A stretch of DNA of 64,000 bases from Candidatus Obscuribacterales bacterium (GTDB taxonomy: Bacteria; Cyanobacteriota; Vampirovibrionia; Obscuribacterales; Obscuribacteraceae), in NCBI GenBank assembly GCA_021732085.1, contig JAKFVQ010000021.1, positions 62,001 to 126,000 of the forward strand. Direction: 5' to 3'. The notes under the pieces were generated by a model. The model was given only the letters and a program-made list of their open reading frames with translations, was not told the origin of the DNA and did no database searches. Below, piece by piece: positions 46,380-55,154 of the stretch (positions within the stretch are counted from its first letter, which is position 1; each line of letters opens with the position of its first letter). A program made the translations under genes and the position numbers.

Positions 46380-49300
46380 CTAGTCTTTATTCTTCAGGCG
46401 GGTTGTCGCTGCTTGTGCGGCCGCAGTTCCCACCATCAACATTGCTCCGAGAACACCGGCTCCTGCAAGTTTTGCTTCCAGGTTGCTGCGCTTTGCCTCG
46501 ATTTGAGCTCTGCTTGCATCCTTGTTGGTACTGACTTGCTCAACTTGGGCAATTTCAGCCATCAGTTGTTTGTATTTCTCCGGATCGCTCTGCTCCAGGC
46601 CTGAACGTGCGATTTCCTGCCTGATTTGCGGAAGGCTCATGGAAGCAAGGTCGAGTGTTCGTGGGCTGCCTTGTTGGATTGCACTGAGGGCCCGTTCATG
46701 CTTCATGTCCTGAATCATAGCTTCGCTGTCGATCATACTCCTTACATCGCTCAATGCTCGTTCCGTGCCTCCCTGTTTCGCATATTTTTCGGACAGGGCA
46801 GGATTGGAGCCATCGCTAGCTTGTTTTATTTCCGTGAGCATTGAATTGAGGCGATCGTATGCCCTGCGCTCTTGCACACCGCCCATTTTTAGTGGTTCGA
46901 TTACAGATTTTAGCTCTTCAGGACCCATACCGCGGACATCTAAACCTTTTTGGCTGAGTCGTCCTTCTTTACGGGCTTGTTCACCGATTGCGATTTCTTG
47001 CTGTAAGCGCTGTGCGTCTTCTTTTATGTGTGCTGCGAACTTATCGAGTCCCTCTGCCTGGATGCTTAGCGCTTGACGGACCGCCCAACCGAACGACGCC
47101 CCGCTGTGCCCGCCATAAGCCTTGTCCATCACAGCTTCCAATTGCCTTGCTGCGTCATTTTTGGCGATCATGGACCTGTCTCCCGTGGCAGACATACCCC
47201 ATTTTGGCGATGCCTCAGGATTTGCGGCCATCCATTCTAAAGCGGCTGCAATCGACTTTCTCGGACCGACTTCGAGCCCGCGACCTTGTTCCACATATTG
47301 AGAAGCTAGAGATTTGACTCTATCAGCGTCCAGAGGAGGAAGCTTGCCCCTTAATGAGTCCATTGTTGAGTTAACAGCATCACGGAGGCGTGACATCAAG
47401 CCGGCTTTTTCGTTTGATGTGACGTCAATTTTCCGTCCTTCAGATTCAGCTTTCACAAACTCATTGAACTTATCCTGGCCGGCGGCATTGAAGCCTCGTA
47501 CCTGAGCTAGAGCCCAGTTGAAGGATGCTCCGCTATGACCATTAAAGGCTTTTTCCATAACCTGTTCGACCTGCCGGGCGGCCTCGTTTTTAGGTTGAGC
47601 ACCTAAGCGGCCTTCAGTCCATTCAGGCTTGGCACCGGGGTTCTTCTGCAACCAGTCTAACCCTGCAGCCACAGAACTGCGTAGATCCTTTTCAGAACCG
47701 CCTTGTTGCACATACTGCTTTAGGTTCTCTGGGAGCTGGTTATATATTTCTTTTGCTGTGCGCTTGTCCTCTGCATATTTTTCAGCGGGAGCTTCTTTTG
47801 TTTCTCCCTCTGCTTTCACAAATTCGTTGAACTTATCCATGCCTTCTTTGTGGAAGCCCTGTACCTGAGCCAGCGCCCAGTTGAATGATGCGCCGCTGTG
47901 TCCATTGAATGCGCGCTCCATGACTTGTTCGATTTGTCTTGCTGCTTCGTTCTTTGGCTGATAGCCTAGACTACCCTTTGTCCACTCTGGTTTAGCATCC
48001 GGATTCCTTTGCCACCAATCTAGACCTGCTGCAACGGAGCTTCTAAGATCGCGCTCACTGCCGCCTTGCTCCACATATTTTTTCATGTTCTCTGGCAGCT
48101 TGTCGTATATTTCTGCGGCACTGCGTTTTTCGTCTGCCATAGCTCTTTCTTGGGCAGCTTGTTTCTCGGGCATGTCCGCTGCAAGCCTTGGATCTTGGCT
48201 CTCCGCTTTTACAAACTCATTGAACTTATCCATTCCTTCTTTATGGAAGTGTTGGACCTGGCCTAGCGACCAGCTGAATGAACTGCCACTATGTCCGTTG
48301 TATGCGCGCTCCATAATTTGCTCAACCTGGCGTGCCGCTTCATTTTGTGGCTGATAGCCCATTCTGGTTCTTGTCCATTCCGGTTTGGCATCGGGATTCT
48401 TCTGCAACCAATCCAGACCAGCTGCTATAGAAGTCCTCAAAGTGCGCTCCATGCCGCCCTGCTCTACGTACTTCTTCATGTTCTCGGGCAAGTCGTTGTA
48501 TATTTCGGTGGCGCTACGTTTTTCTTCCGTAACGGGTCTCTCTGTTGATGTCGTTTTCTCAGCTGCGCTGAGATCGAGGGTGCGTCCTTCGCTTTCTGCT
48601 TTTACGAATTCGTTGAATTTATCCATGCCTGCTTGCTGGAAGGCTTCCACTTGGCGGACTGACCAGTTGAAGGAGAATCCGCTATGTCCGTTGTAAGCTC
48701 TCTCCATAATTTGCTCTACTTGGCGCGCAGCTTCATTTTTAGGTGTTGCGCCCATGTCGCCCGTTCCCCATTCGGGCTTGGAGCCAGGATTCTTTTGAAT
48801 CCAATCAAGACCTGCTGCGATCGAACGGCGCAAACCGCGTTCTTCGCTCGGTCCCTGCTCCACGTATTGCTTCATTGTTTCCGGTAGTTTGTCATAGACT
48901 TCTTTGGCTACGCGTTGTTCTTCCGCCCGTGCTTTTTCGGAGGCTTCTCTAGCGGCAATGCCTTCCGGCGAATTTCTGTAGGCTTCTGCTTTTTCCTTCA
49001 ATCCAGCCTGATAATCTTTATATATCTTGTCCGCGGAGTCACCCGGATTTGCAGACACTATCGTTCCGTTAAATTCAAAAGCAATTTTGCCACTGCGTTC
49101 TTCTGCTTTTGTTATCGCTTCGGATGCTACTTCGTTAAATGTGCTGCCTGCATGCGCGTAAACAACTCCTTTTATTGAAGGATCGATTTTTGCTGCTTTA
49201 TCCCAGCTTTGTAGTTCTGCATTATCGAATATTACTAACTCATTTGCACTGCCGGACGATAGTGCATCCATTTGCCTTCCGACGATGTAGCGAGCCAGGC

Positions 49301-49808
49301 TTTCTTGACTATTTCTGGAGCCGGGCGCATCAACAACGGTTTCCGTTTTATAGCCGGCCTGTTCAAGCTGCTGAACAATTTTGTTGCCATCGATGGGCAT
49401 TTCCGTACCACGCAAATAGCTGGCAGTTGAACCAAACTCGGCTGCCCATTTTGCTGTTTCTGACGGGCCTGCAGCGATCGCTCGCGGAAGATCTGCTGCT
49501 ACCTTTTCCAGCGCCGCTGCTCTGCTATCGGAAGGGCGTGCTTTTTCTTGCATCTCTTTGCTAGAAGTAGCTGGCTTTTCGCCGATAGACATGTTTTCGA
49601 AACTACCACTAACGCCTCGAAGTGCTTCCTTCGCTTTTTCAACGCGCGAGGTGGACGAATCTAACGAACTTTCTTGTTTTACAACTGGTGCTTCTTCTTT
49701 ATTTGACAGGTCAACCAGTCCTTTGGTTTCGGTTTCCTTTAATTGCTTCGACTCGGCGCCTTCGTTATTTGCTTCCTGAGATTGAGTGTTAGCGTCTTTT
49801 TCAACCAT
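46380..49808 (-). CDS. Five-repeat leaderless protein with C-terminal hydrophobic anchor
   Basis: A 1142-residue protein. An acidic disordered head (about 1-90) is followed by a folded region of about 200 residues that is not recognised (it includes LVIFDNAELQSWDKA and GVVYAHAGSTFNEV), then five repeats of about 100 residues at about 305-406, 437-536, 568-667, 689-788 and 830-931. A helical stretch ends in a hydrophobic, Ala-rich segment (AGAGVLGAMLMVGTAAAQAA) and a short basic tail, like a tail anchor. The core repeat motifs are LPENMKKYVEQG, AAGLDWLQKNP, NEAARQVEQIMERAYNGHSG and GMDKFNEFVKAE. I know no family with this repeat. The terminal anchor suggests a membrane-bound protein with the repeats facing one side. 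Confidence 0.85.
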   Translation of the reverse strand: MVEKDANTQSQEANNEGAESKQLKETETKGLVDLSNKEEAPVVKQESSLDSSTSRVEKAKEALRGVSGSFENMSIGEKPATSSKEMQEKARPSDSRAAALEKVAADLPRAIAAGPSETAKWAAEFGSTASYLRGTEMPIDGNKIVQQLEQAGYKTETVVDAPGSRNSQESLARYIVGRQMDALSSGSANELVIFDNAELQSWDKAAKIDPSIKGVVYAHAGSTFNEVASEAITKAEERSGKIAFEFNGTIVSANPGDSADKIYKDYQAGLKEKAEAYRNSPEGIAAREASEKARAEEQRVAKEVYDKLPETMKQYVEQGPSEERGLRRSIAAGLDWIQKNPGSKPEWGTGDMGATPKNEAARQVEQIMERAYNGHSGFSFNWSVRQVEAFQQAGMDKFNEFVKAESEGRTLDLSAAEKTTSTERPVTEEKRSATEIYNDLPENMKKYVEQGGMERTLRTSIAAGLDWLQKNPDAKPEWTRTRMGYQPQNEAARQVEQIMERAYNGHSGSSFSWSLGQVQHFHKEGMDKFNEFVKAESQDPRLAADMPEKQAAQERAMADEKRSAAEIYDKLPENMKKYVEQGGSERDLRSSVAAGLDWWQRNPDAKPEWTKGSLGYQPKNEAARQIEQVMERAFNGHSGASFNWALAQVQGFHKEGMDKFNEFVKAEGETKEAPAEKYAEDKRTAKEIYNQLPENLKQYVQQGGSEKDLRSSVAAGLDWLQKNPGAKPEWTEGRLGAQPKNEAARQVEQVMEKAFNGHSGASFNWALAQVRGFNAAGQDKFNEFVKAESEGRKIDVTSNEKAGLMSRLRDAVNSTMDSLRGKLPPLDADRVKSLASQYVEQGRGLEVGPRKSIAAALEWMAANPEASPKWGMSATGDRSMIAKNDAARQLEAVMDKAYGGHSGASFGWAVRQALSIQAEGLDKFAAHIKEDAQRLQQEIAIGEQARKEGRLSQKGLDVRGMGPEELKSVIEPLKMGGVQERRAYDRLNSMLTEIKQASDGSNPALSEKYAKQGGTERALSDVRSMIDSEAMIQDMKHERALSAIQQGSPRTLDLASMSLPQIRQEIARSGLEQSDPEKYKQLMAEIAQVEQVSTNKDASRAQIEAKRSNLEAKLAGAGVLGAMLMVGTAAAQAATTRLKNKD
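47016..48896 (-). repeat. Five diverged repeats of about 100 codons
   Basis: Repeats 1 to 4 are strongly similar; repeat 5 (nearest the C-terminus) is the most diverged but keeps AAALEWMAANP, NDAARQLEAVMDKAYGGHSG and LDKFAAHI. Units are joined by charged, disordered linkers of about 20-40 residues (for example TEEKRSATEIY). The order of similarity suggests expansion by internal duplication of the central copies. Confidence 0.9.
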
Positions 49809-50009
49809 TGTTTAGTCCCCTGCCAAGATTAATGCCTACAGGTATTAAACCCAGCTTGACGTGCAATCTTCGTGCAAGAAAAAAATGGCCCTTGTCAAGA
49901 AGAGGCGAACCTTGGACATTTTGCTAACAATCAGAGTCCGATTTGCGCTAGGAGCAATGGTTTGCGGGGTGACTACTCCGTGCGTTAAGTCTGAGTCTTC
50001 CCGAAAATT

Positions 50010-50234
50010 TTAACCTGCTTTGCTCTCGATCTTGGAGACGCCTTCCCATATATCGATACGCAGTTTTAACCACAAGCGGTAAAGTGTAGTCCATTCTTCT
50101 TTGTCAAAGCTTTGCACCTGCAATTCTTTAAATAGCGCACTTGATATTGCAAGCGCGCGATCTTTTTGCAAGCGATTATCTTTCAATTGCAGCCACAATT
50201 GTCTCAACTTGTCTTCGAGATGATTGGCTTCCAA
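50010..50234 (-). CDS. Small helical protein, unknown function
   Basis: A 74-residue charged helical protein (HLEDKLRQLWLQLKDNRLQK ... EEWTTLYRLWLKLRIDIW). The likely start is TTG at 50234, 12 bases after the stop of the ferritin-like gene on the same strand; the ribosome site is weak. The spacing suggests that it is the second gene of that operon. No family recognised. Because the start is TTG and the protein is short, confidence is moderate. Confidence 0.5.
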   Translation of the reverse strand: MEANHLEDKLRQLWLQLKDNRLQKDRALAISSALFKELQVQSFDKEEWTTLYRLWLKLRIDIWEGVSKIESKAG

Positions 50235-50246
50235 TGACCAGGTTAA

Positions 50247-50831
50247 CTAGACTGCGCGAACATATGCCATTTCCGCAGGCGTCGTTGAATGCTCTGGTCT
50301 ATGAATATGTTTGGAAGGCGTTGCTGCTGTATTTGCGTCGCCCCATTTGAAAAATAGCGCGAGCAAATCAGTCCAATTATGTGCGAGAACCTTATTTCTG
50401 AAGTATTCTTCGTGCAACTGTTCTACTGCTGACAGCAGCTTCAATTGCTCGACATATTTTTCTTCGCCGGAGGACTCTGCATGTGTGGCGGCGCGCGAAT
50501 ACTCGTCTACGTTTTGATTCTCTAGCAGCCCGGCAAAGTACATCGGGAAGAACCAGCCACTTAGAAAACATGCGATAAGCACGGTACCGCCAATGGTGCT
50601 CATTAACAGCTCTCGCCAAAGCTGCGGGCTAGCGCCTAATTGCTTAAGCATTTGTCCAACAATTTGGCGGTGTTCCCATTCGTCGCGCTCAATTTGTGCG
50701 ATTGAACAGCGTTCTTCTAGGTTGTGGGCACTGCGCCAATGCCCGGCGTAGGCAAGCGCTGCTGCCTTTTCTCCTGAATATGCCATCTGAAGAATGTGAA
50801 TGAGCTCTTGACGGTGTTGATCGTTTTTCAT
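50247..50831 (-). CDS. Ferritin-like/COQ7-type di-iron protein
   Basis: About 194 residues from the ATG at 50831 (MKNDQHRQEL); the frame extends upstream to 50891, but a GAGAG site favours 50831. The protein is a four-helix bundle with the E-x-x-H pairs expected of a di-iron site: GEKAAALAYAGH, ERDEWEHR in the first half and EQLHEEYFRN in the second, plus a central hydrophobic stretch (MSTIGGTVLIACFLSGWFF). This fits the COQ7/demethoxyubiquinone hydroxylase or rubrerythrin-like ferritin family, some members of which bind the membrane face. Substrate unknown. It is followed by a 74-residue gene at 50010. Confidence 0.7.
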   Translation of the reverse strand: MKNDQHRQELIHILQMAYSGEKAAALAYAGHWRSAHNLEERCSIAQIERDEWEHRQIVGQMLKQLGASPQLWRELLMSTIGGTVLIACFLSGWFFPMYFAGLLENQNVDEYSRAATHAESSGEEKYVEQLKLLSAVEQLHEEYFRNKVLAHNWTDLLALFFKWGDANTAATPSKHIHRPEHSTTPAEMAYVRAV

Positions 50832-51062
50832 TGTCGTGCTCTCTATATCCATTATTGCGCAAATAGCTGATGCAATTACACAAATTTGCATTGATGCAAT
50901 CTTTTGACCGGCAGCGCACGATTTGGGATTTTCAAACGCTTGAATGATGAAGATTTCGCTTGGAACATTAAATCGACAAACAGAATTAACTGTTAAAAGA
51001 TCAGTTCTCTCTCATTTTGCCCTCGTACAATGAGTGCATTAAAGTTTGGGGGATTTATTCCA

Positions 51063-51536
51063 ATGACCATTACAGTTACAAAAATCGAAACCAAGTGGGA
51101 TGCTAAGAAAACTCATGAAGTTTCCAGCCACATGTTCGCTTCAATTTGGATGAGCGCTTACGAAGTTCTCTCGAAGTACGGCGATAAGGCTCTTGAAGAG
51201 TTCGGCGCTGTTGCTCGTCAACACAAGCTCAACTACTACAAGTCCCTCAACATCAAAACCCCAGTTGACATGGTTCGCGCAATCGCTGAAACCGAGCACA
51301 ACATCTTCGGCAGCCAAATCGAAATCCATGGCGATGACAAGAAAGCTTCTTTGAAGTATCTCAGCTGCGGAATGTGGGAAGCTTGCGAAAAGATGGGCAA
51401 GTTCACCCCTGAGCAAGAAGAAAAAATGGGCAAGGCATGTGCAGAAAGCTGGACATTGATTGCTAACGAATTCGGTTTCAACTACGAACCGAAGATGGAA
51501 AAAGACAGCTACGAAATGATTTTCACAGTCAAATAA
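51063..51536 (+). CDS. Small soluble protein, possibly ATC-hydrolase-like, highly biased codons
   Basis: A 157-residue protein from the ATG at 51063 (GGGGGA about 10 bases upstream). It has helices with conserved-looking Cys (LSCGMWEACEKMG and GKACAESW) and the end YEMIFTVK. The arrangement recalls the L-2-amino-thiazoline-4-carboxylic acid hydrolase-like fold, but I am not sure. Codon choice is unusually uniform (AAC, AAG, GAA, CTC, GCT) compared with the neighbours, which suggests high expression. A strong terminator follows. It is a single-gene unit. Confidence 0.65.
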   Translation: MTITVTKIETKWDAKKTHEVSSHMFASIWMSAYEVLSKYGDKALEEFGAVARQHKLNYYKSLNIKTPVDMVRAIAETEHNIFGSQIEIHGDDKKASLKYLSCGMWEACEKMGKFTPEQEEKMGKACAESWTLIANEFGFNYEPKMEKDSYEMIFTVK

Positions 51537-51561
51537 GCTGACTTGATCAAATAAAATTTGG

Positions 51562-51596
51562 AGCGCGTGGCAGAAATGTCACGCGCTTCTTGTTTG
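51562..51596 (+). terminator. Terminator after the 51063 gene
   Basis: Stem GCGCGTG/CACGCGC (51563-51569/51580-51586) with a 10-base loop, then TTCTTGTTTGTTG. Confidence 0.8.
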
Positions 51597-51787
51597 TTGT
51601 CGCAGTTGCTGTTGTGATCCTCATTGTTCTCCATAGCAGCGGGGCGCATAAAGCCCACTTCATTGTTTATGCATGTGTTCTTGCGCATGCGCCAAATGGG
51701 AGTCTCGGTTTTGTCGTTCAGATTTCGTTCAACTTTGGGCCTTAGTCTCTTTGGCACACGGGCTTAGTTAGATGAAGGAGAACGGGG

Positions 51788-52321
51788 ATGCCAGACAAGA
51801 TCGAAAGGGATGAAAGAAGTGGGTCGACAGATTTCGGAGAAGCCGGTTCAGCTGTTTTGAAAGCGGCGTTGATGGGAGGACTTCTAGGCGGCCGTAATTT
51901 GAAAAACGATTTGCAAAAGCTTTCGGCCAATGTTAGCGAGGCGCTACCTAAATTGACATTGGGCGAGAAGCGCGAGGCGGAAATCCCACAAGCGGCTACA
52001 GAGAAAGTTGAGAATGCGGAATTGAAGTTTGATTTTGGCGGGCGGCGAAGAGATGTAGTAGTCAGCATCACTCTTCCCGATGGTGGAAAAGTTTCGCGTG
52101 TGACCGAAGCGCTACCTGGGCGTGATAAGGAGTTTTTTGTTCTTAAAGGATTCCGTCTACCGGACGGCACTGTAGTCGAGAAAGACATTCATCGCAACAC
52201 GGATGGAACTGTTAGCGTTCTGGATAAGAATGTGGACAATCGGAATCCAGATCGTCGACATGAGCGGCGTATGACGCCGGCGCAGTTCATCGATTGGGTG
52301 AAATTGAATCAGCGCAAGTAA
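51788..52321 (+). CDS. Small leaderless protein, unknown function
   Basis: A 177-residue protein with a strong ribosome site (AAGGAGAACGGGG). The head is polar (PDKIERDERSGSTDFGEAG), then a short Gly/Ala/Leu segment (AVLKAALMGGLLGG), then a beta-rich C-terminal half (RRDVVVSITLPDGGKVSRVT ... FRLPDGTVVEKDIHRNTDG) ending in a basic tail. The DG-rich strand turns suggest a small beta domain. It shares the head style of the large leaderless proteins. No family is recognised. Confidence 0.65.
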   Translation: MPDKIERDERSGSTDFGEAGSAVLKAALMGGLLGGRNLKNDLQKLSANVSEALPKLTLGEKREAEIPQAATEKVENAELKFDFGGRRRDVVVSITLPDGGKVSRVTEALPGRDKEFFVLKGFRLPDGTVVEKDIHRNTDGTVSVLDKNVDNRNPDRRHERRMTPAQFIDWVKLNQRK

Positions 52322-52329
52322 TGGTGGGG

Positions 52330-52380
52330 AAGGTGCAGCGAAAACTTTCAGCGAACTCAGTTGCAGTTTCGCTGCACCTT
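52330..52380 (+). terminator. Long hairpin after the 51788 gene
   Basis: A 14-bp stem (AAGGTGCAGCGAAA at 52330-52343 with TTTCGCTGCACCTT at 52367-52380) around a 23-base loop. The T-tract is short; likely a terminator. Confidence 0.7.
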
Positions 52381-52452
52381 TGAAGTTTGGCGAACTTTTT
52401 TATCGAGGCGCAAATTTGTAGGACAGTAGCGGCAAACGAACTCACCTCCAGC

Positions 52453-52621
52453 GGGGATCCTTTTTTTTCTGAATGGGATCCCCCTCCTCTTGCACCGACC
52501 GGGGGCTATGGCCGGCCACACCGGCCGCAGCGTCTGACCTCGAAAAACCTGAAGATTCTGCTCTCATAACCGATTCGGGCGCTTGCGCTTAATTGGCTGG
52601 TGGCCGGTGGGACCGGCCATA
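52453..52621. repeat. Inverted-repeat cluster in a non-coding region
   Basis: Two nested signals. GGGGATCC (52453-52460) pairs with GGATCCCC (52476-52483). TATGGCCGGCCACACCGGCC (52507-52526) pairs, with 18 of 20 matches, with the arm at 52602-52621, 75 bases away. No gene is seen in 52382-52791. A large cruciform or RNA stem is possible, or the ends of a small non-autonomous element. Confidence 0.65.
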
Positions 52622-52672
52622 ACCTCAGGGGAAGATTCGACCGACCTCAAGTTTCAATAAAACGTCGCCCGC

Positions 52673-52701
52673 TTGACAATGCAGGGGCTTTGCATTACTA
52701 T
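52673..52701 (+). promoter_or_regulatory. Sigma-70 type promoter of the 52792 gene
   Basis: TTGACA at 52673-52678, 17-base spacer, TACTAT at 52696-52701. This leaves a leader of about 85 bases before the ATG at 52792. Confidence 0.75.
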
Positions 52702-52791
52702 CGTCGGACTTAATGCTATTTGGGTTGTTTTTTACTACACTTTCATAGGTTCGCTGGGTAGGCTCGTTTCATAGGAACCGAGGGGATTTAT

Positions 52792-53094
52792 ATGGCTGGG
52801 TCTGGGTCTGAAGGCTTTTTTAGCCCCGGTGATGATTCTGAACGTTTGACGCAAAACCAATCTGCAAATGATGCTTCCGAGCGCCTGTATTTTGGCGTCG
52901 AAGAGCATACTGCTCCGACGGAGCATTTCGAGCAGGCTGAGGCCATCCCGACGTTCAATAACACCAAGGCGGCTCTCAAAGGAATGCTCGACGGTCTTGA
53001 CCGTAGCAGAGGTTCTGCAGTTGAACTGGTTGATCAATCGGTGCTTTCGCCGATGGAAAAAATCTTCCGCGCGCAAAATCTATTGCGCGACTGA
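52792..53094 (+). CDS. Small acidic protein, unknown function
   Basis: A 100-residue protein with GAGGGGA about 7 bases upstream of the ATG at 52792 and a near-consensus promoter at 52673. The first 50 residues are Gly/Ser/Glu-rich and disordered; the second half is helical (TKAALKGMLDGLDRSRGSAV and PMEKIFRAQNLLRD). There is no leader or membrane segment. The stop lies 5 bases from the stop of the convergent gene. No family recognised; promoter strength suggests good expression. Confidence 0.6.
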   Translation: MAGSGSEGFFSPGDDSERLTQNQSANDASERLYFGVEEHTAPTEHFEQAEAIPTFNNTKAALKGMLDGLDRSRGSAVELVDQSVLSPMEKIFRAQNLLRD

Positions 53095-53099
53095 AATCG

Positions 53100-54950
53100 T
53101 TAATCGTAGTAGCCTGTGATCAATTCGAAGGTTTTTCCAGCTTCGACTTTGTATTTCCCTAGATTGTTTTGTGCCGCATCTTTGACCCATTGGAAGTGAA
53201 AGTCCTTCCAAATGGGATATCTATCGCCGACGTCCATAGTGATCTTCACGGTGTCATTGGGCTTCAGGGCGACTTCAGCTGCGTTTGCAATTTTTTGCCC
53301 GTTGACAGTCACAGAGGACATCTTGTTGGTGACTAGAGTTGGAATTCCGTCGTTGCTTACTTTGACATAGTTCCATCCTGTTGCCCCTGGATCTAGCACT
53401 GCGTTCGATTGAATGATGGTCTTCAATCCGGCTTGGTCGTTTGCCGCCACTTGCGTTCTGACTCCATTTTTGTTGGTGAAACTTATTTGCTCAATTCCGT
53501 TCGGCGTTGTCGGCTTCAGTACTTCGAATTTTCCTTCAATTTTGAAAGCGGAATTGTCTTGTCTCAGTTCCCATTTATTTTGACCCGTTTGACGGGCATA
53601 CAGATCTTTCACGGATATCTTACTGAGCGCGCCGGCGTCGTCATATCCGTATGATAGCTGGATTTTGCCACTGCCGTTGTACCGCCAATGGCTATCACCC
53701 ACCGTGTTGCCGACTTTCCAATCAGGGACGGCTCTTGTGATTCGCCCTTTTGCATCATAGATACGTTGTCCAAGATTGTTATCAGTTCTTACAACTTGGT
53801 AGATGCCGCCTTTGTCTGGATAATGCTCAACCCAGCCAGTCTTTGTCAGCTTGACATTTTTCGGCGCGCGCGACTCATAGCTATTATGATAGACCGAAGT
53901 GGTCGGTGCACCAGCTTTTGCGTAAACTTCAGCTAGTGCTTGCGCTCTGCTTCTATCGCTGTCAAAGCGTGCGCCATCCTTGTAGTATCGATGATTATAC
54001 AAGTGGTCTCGCGTGATGATTCTTCCGCCTGCTTCGATTTTGATGCCCGTTAAGTCGGGGGTGTGATAGGCACCGCTGCCGGTGTCATGCCACTTGCCAT
54101 TGGTTCGTAACTGTGAATCCCATCGGTATGGTCCATATTCGCCGCCTTCGAGATATTGGGACACTTTCACCGGCTTGCCCAGTTTATCCAGTTGCACGTC
54201 AATGGTGCCCTTAAAGCCATTTTGTCCCGCAGTGGTTTCTGCGTGGAGGTGTTTGGCGCTGTATTGATTGAAGCCATAATTGACGCCGCCGGATACCGCT
54301 CCAAAAGCTGACCAGGATAAAGTATCCACAAGCAGGTTCTCAACCGTTGGTAGAATTCGCCCTTGATTCAGGATGGCATTCAATTCCGCGTTTGCCAGCC
54401 CGCCTGCTGCTCCAGTTAAGCTTCCGTATGCCATGCTTCCGAGTAAGGATCGGCCTTCCGCTACGTTGAACAGTCCAAAGCCGTCTAGCTTTGCTCCAGC
54501 GGCGCCCATTGCTGCGAATGTGCCGAATGTAATGGCACCATTTTTTGCCCGATCAAGAAAGAAACTTTCACTGTTTGGATCGCTCGGCGTTAGTACGCCA
54601 CCGTATATGCCACCAATTGTACCGGACCGCAAAATTGCGCCTGTAGTCGATTTCGGCACTGGCAGATAGGAGTTTGCCATCGAAAGTATTGCAAAATCCA
54701 CGGCTTTGCCTGTCATGTTACCGAGTAATCCACCAACAGATCTGGATGCCTTCTCTTTGTCGACAATCTGTAGTTCAGGTGTTTCAGCGCTGAATACTTT
54801 GTTGCTGATCTGAATCAAGCCATTGACCGGATCTTCAACGCCACCCTTTATTATGCCTCTTCCGAAATCCGCGATTTGCGAAAAGAAGCCAACATCTTCC
54901 TTACTGCCATTACCCTTTTCCAAAATGGAAAAAGTATCTACTTCAGCCAT
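53100..54950 (-). CDS. Leaderless protein with Gly-rich core, YD-type strands and FHA-like tail
   Basis: A 616-residue protein with no signal peptide. In order: a polar head with IADFGRGIIKGGVEDPVNGL; a Gly/Ala-rich hydrophobic core (about residues 95-230: TIGGIYGGVLTPSDP, AITFGTFAAMGAAGAKLDGF, GSLTGAAGGLANAELN, SAFGAVSGGVNYGFNQYS); a beta-rich region with YD/RHS-like turns (RIYDAKGRITRAVPDWKVG, YGYDDAGALSKISVKDLY); and a C-terminal about 120 residues with SSVTVNGQKIANAAEVALKP and NDTVKI, reminiscent of FHA-type strands. The core strongly recalls that in the 6994 gene. Architecture of this kind is seen in polymorphic toxins and secreted effectors, but no toxin domain is recognised. Confidence 0.75.
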   Translation of the reverse strand: MAEVDTFSILEKGNGSKEDVGFFSQIADFGRGIIKGGVEDPVNGLIQISNKVFSAETPELQIVDKEKASRSVGGLLGNMTGKAVDFAILSMANSYLPVPKSTTGAILRSGTIGGIYGGVLTPSDPNSESFFLDRAKNGAITFGTFAAMGAAGAKLDGFGLFNVAEGRSLLGSMAYGSLTGAAGGLANAELNAILNQGRILPTVENLLVDTLSWSAFGAVSGGVNYGFNQYSAKHLHAETTAGQNGFKGTIDVQLDKLGKPVKVSQYLEGGEYGPYRWDSQLRTNGKWHDTGSGAYHTPDLTGIKIEAGGRIITRDHLYNHRYYKDGARFDSDRSRAQALAEVYAKAGAPTTSVYHNSYESRAPKNVKLTKTGWVEHYPDKGGIYQVVRTDNNLGQRIYDAKGRITRAVPDWKVGNTVGDSHWRYNGSGKIQLSYGYDDAGALSKISVKDLYARQTGQNKWELRQDNSAFKIEGKFEVLKPTTPNGIEQISFTNKNGVRTQVAANDQAGLKTIIQSNAVLDPGATGWNYVKVSNDGIPTLVTNKMSSVTVNGQKIANAAEVALKPNDTVKITMDVGDRYPIWKDFHFQWVKDAAQNNLGKYKVEAGKTFELITGYYD

Positions 54951-55154
54951 AAATATAGTCTCCCAGACTTCAGCTATCCCATATGCTCAAACGGAGCAGA
55001 CTTCCCCTAGCGGAGGGAAATCGTGTCTATGGAAACCTTGCCTGAAGTGGGACCCTTGTCTGGGTTTATACAGTCGCGACCTTTTTTGGACAGCGGTTTT
55101 TCAGCCCCAGGCGTGGTGCTGTTGGTGTCATCCGTCCAGGGCGTTGTTGTGTTC

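Noticed and set aside
47016-48896. Plus-strand frames opposite the five-repeat gene
   Set aside because: They recur with the repeat and have Ser/Cys-rich shadow composition.
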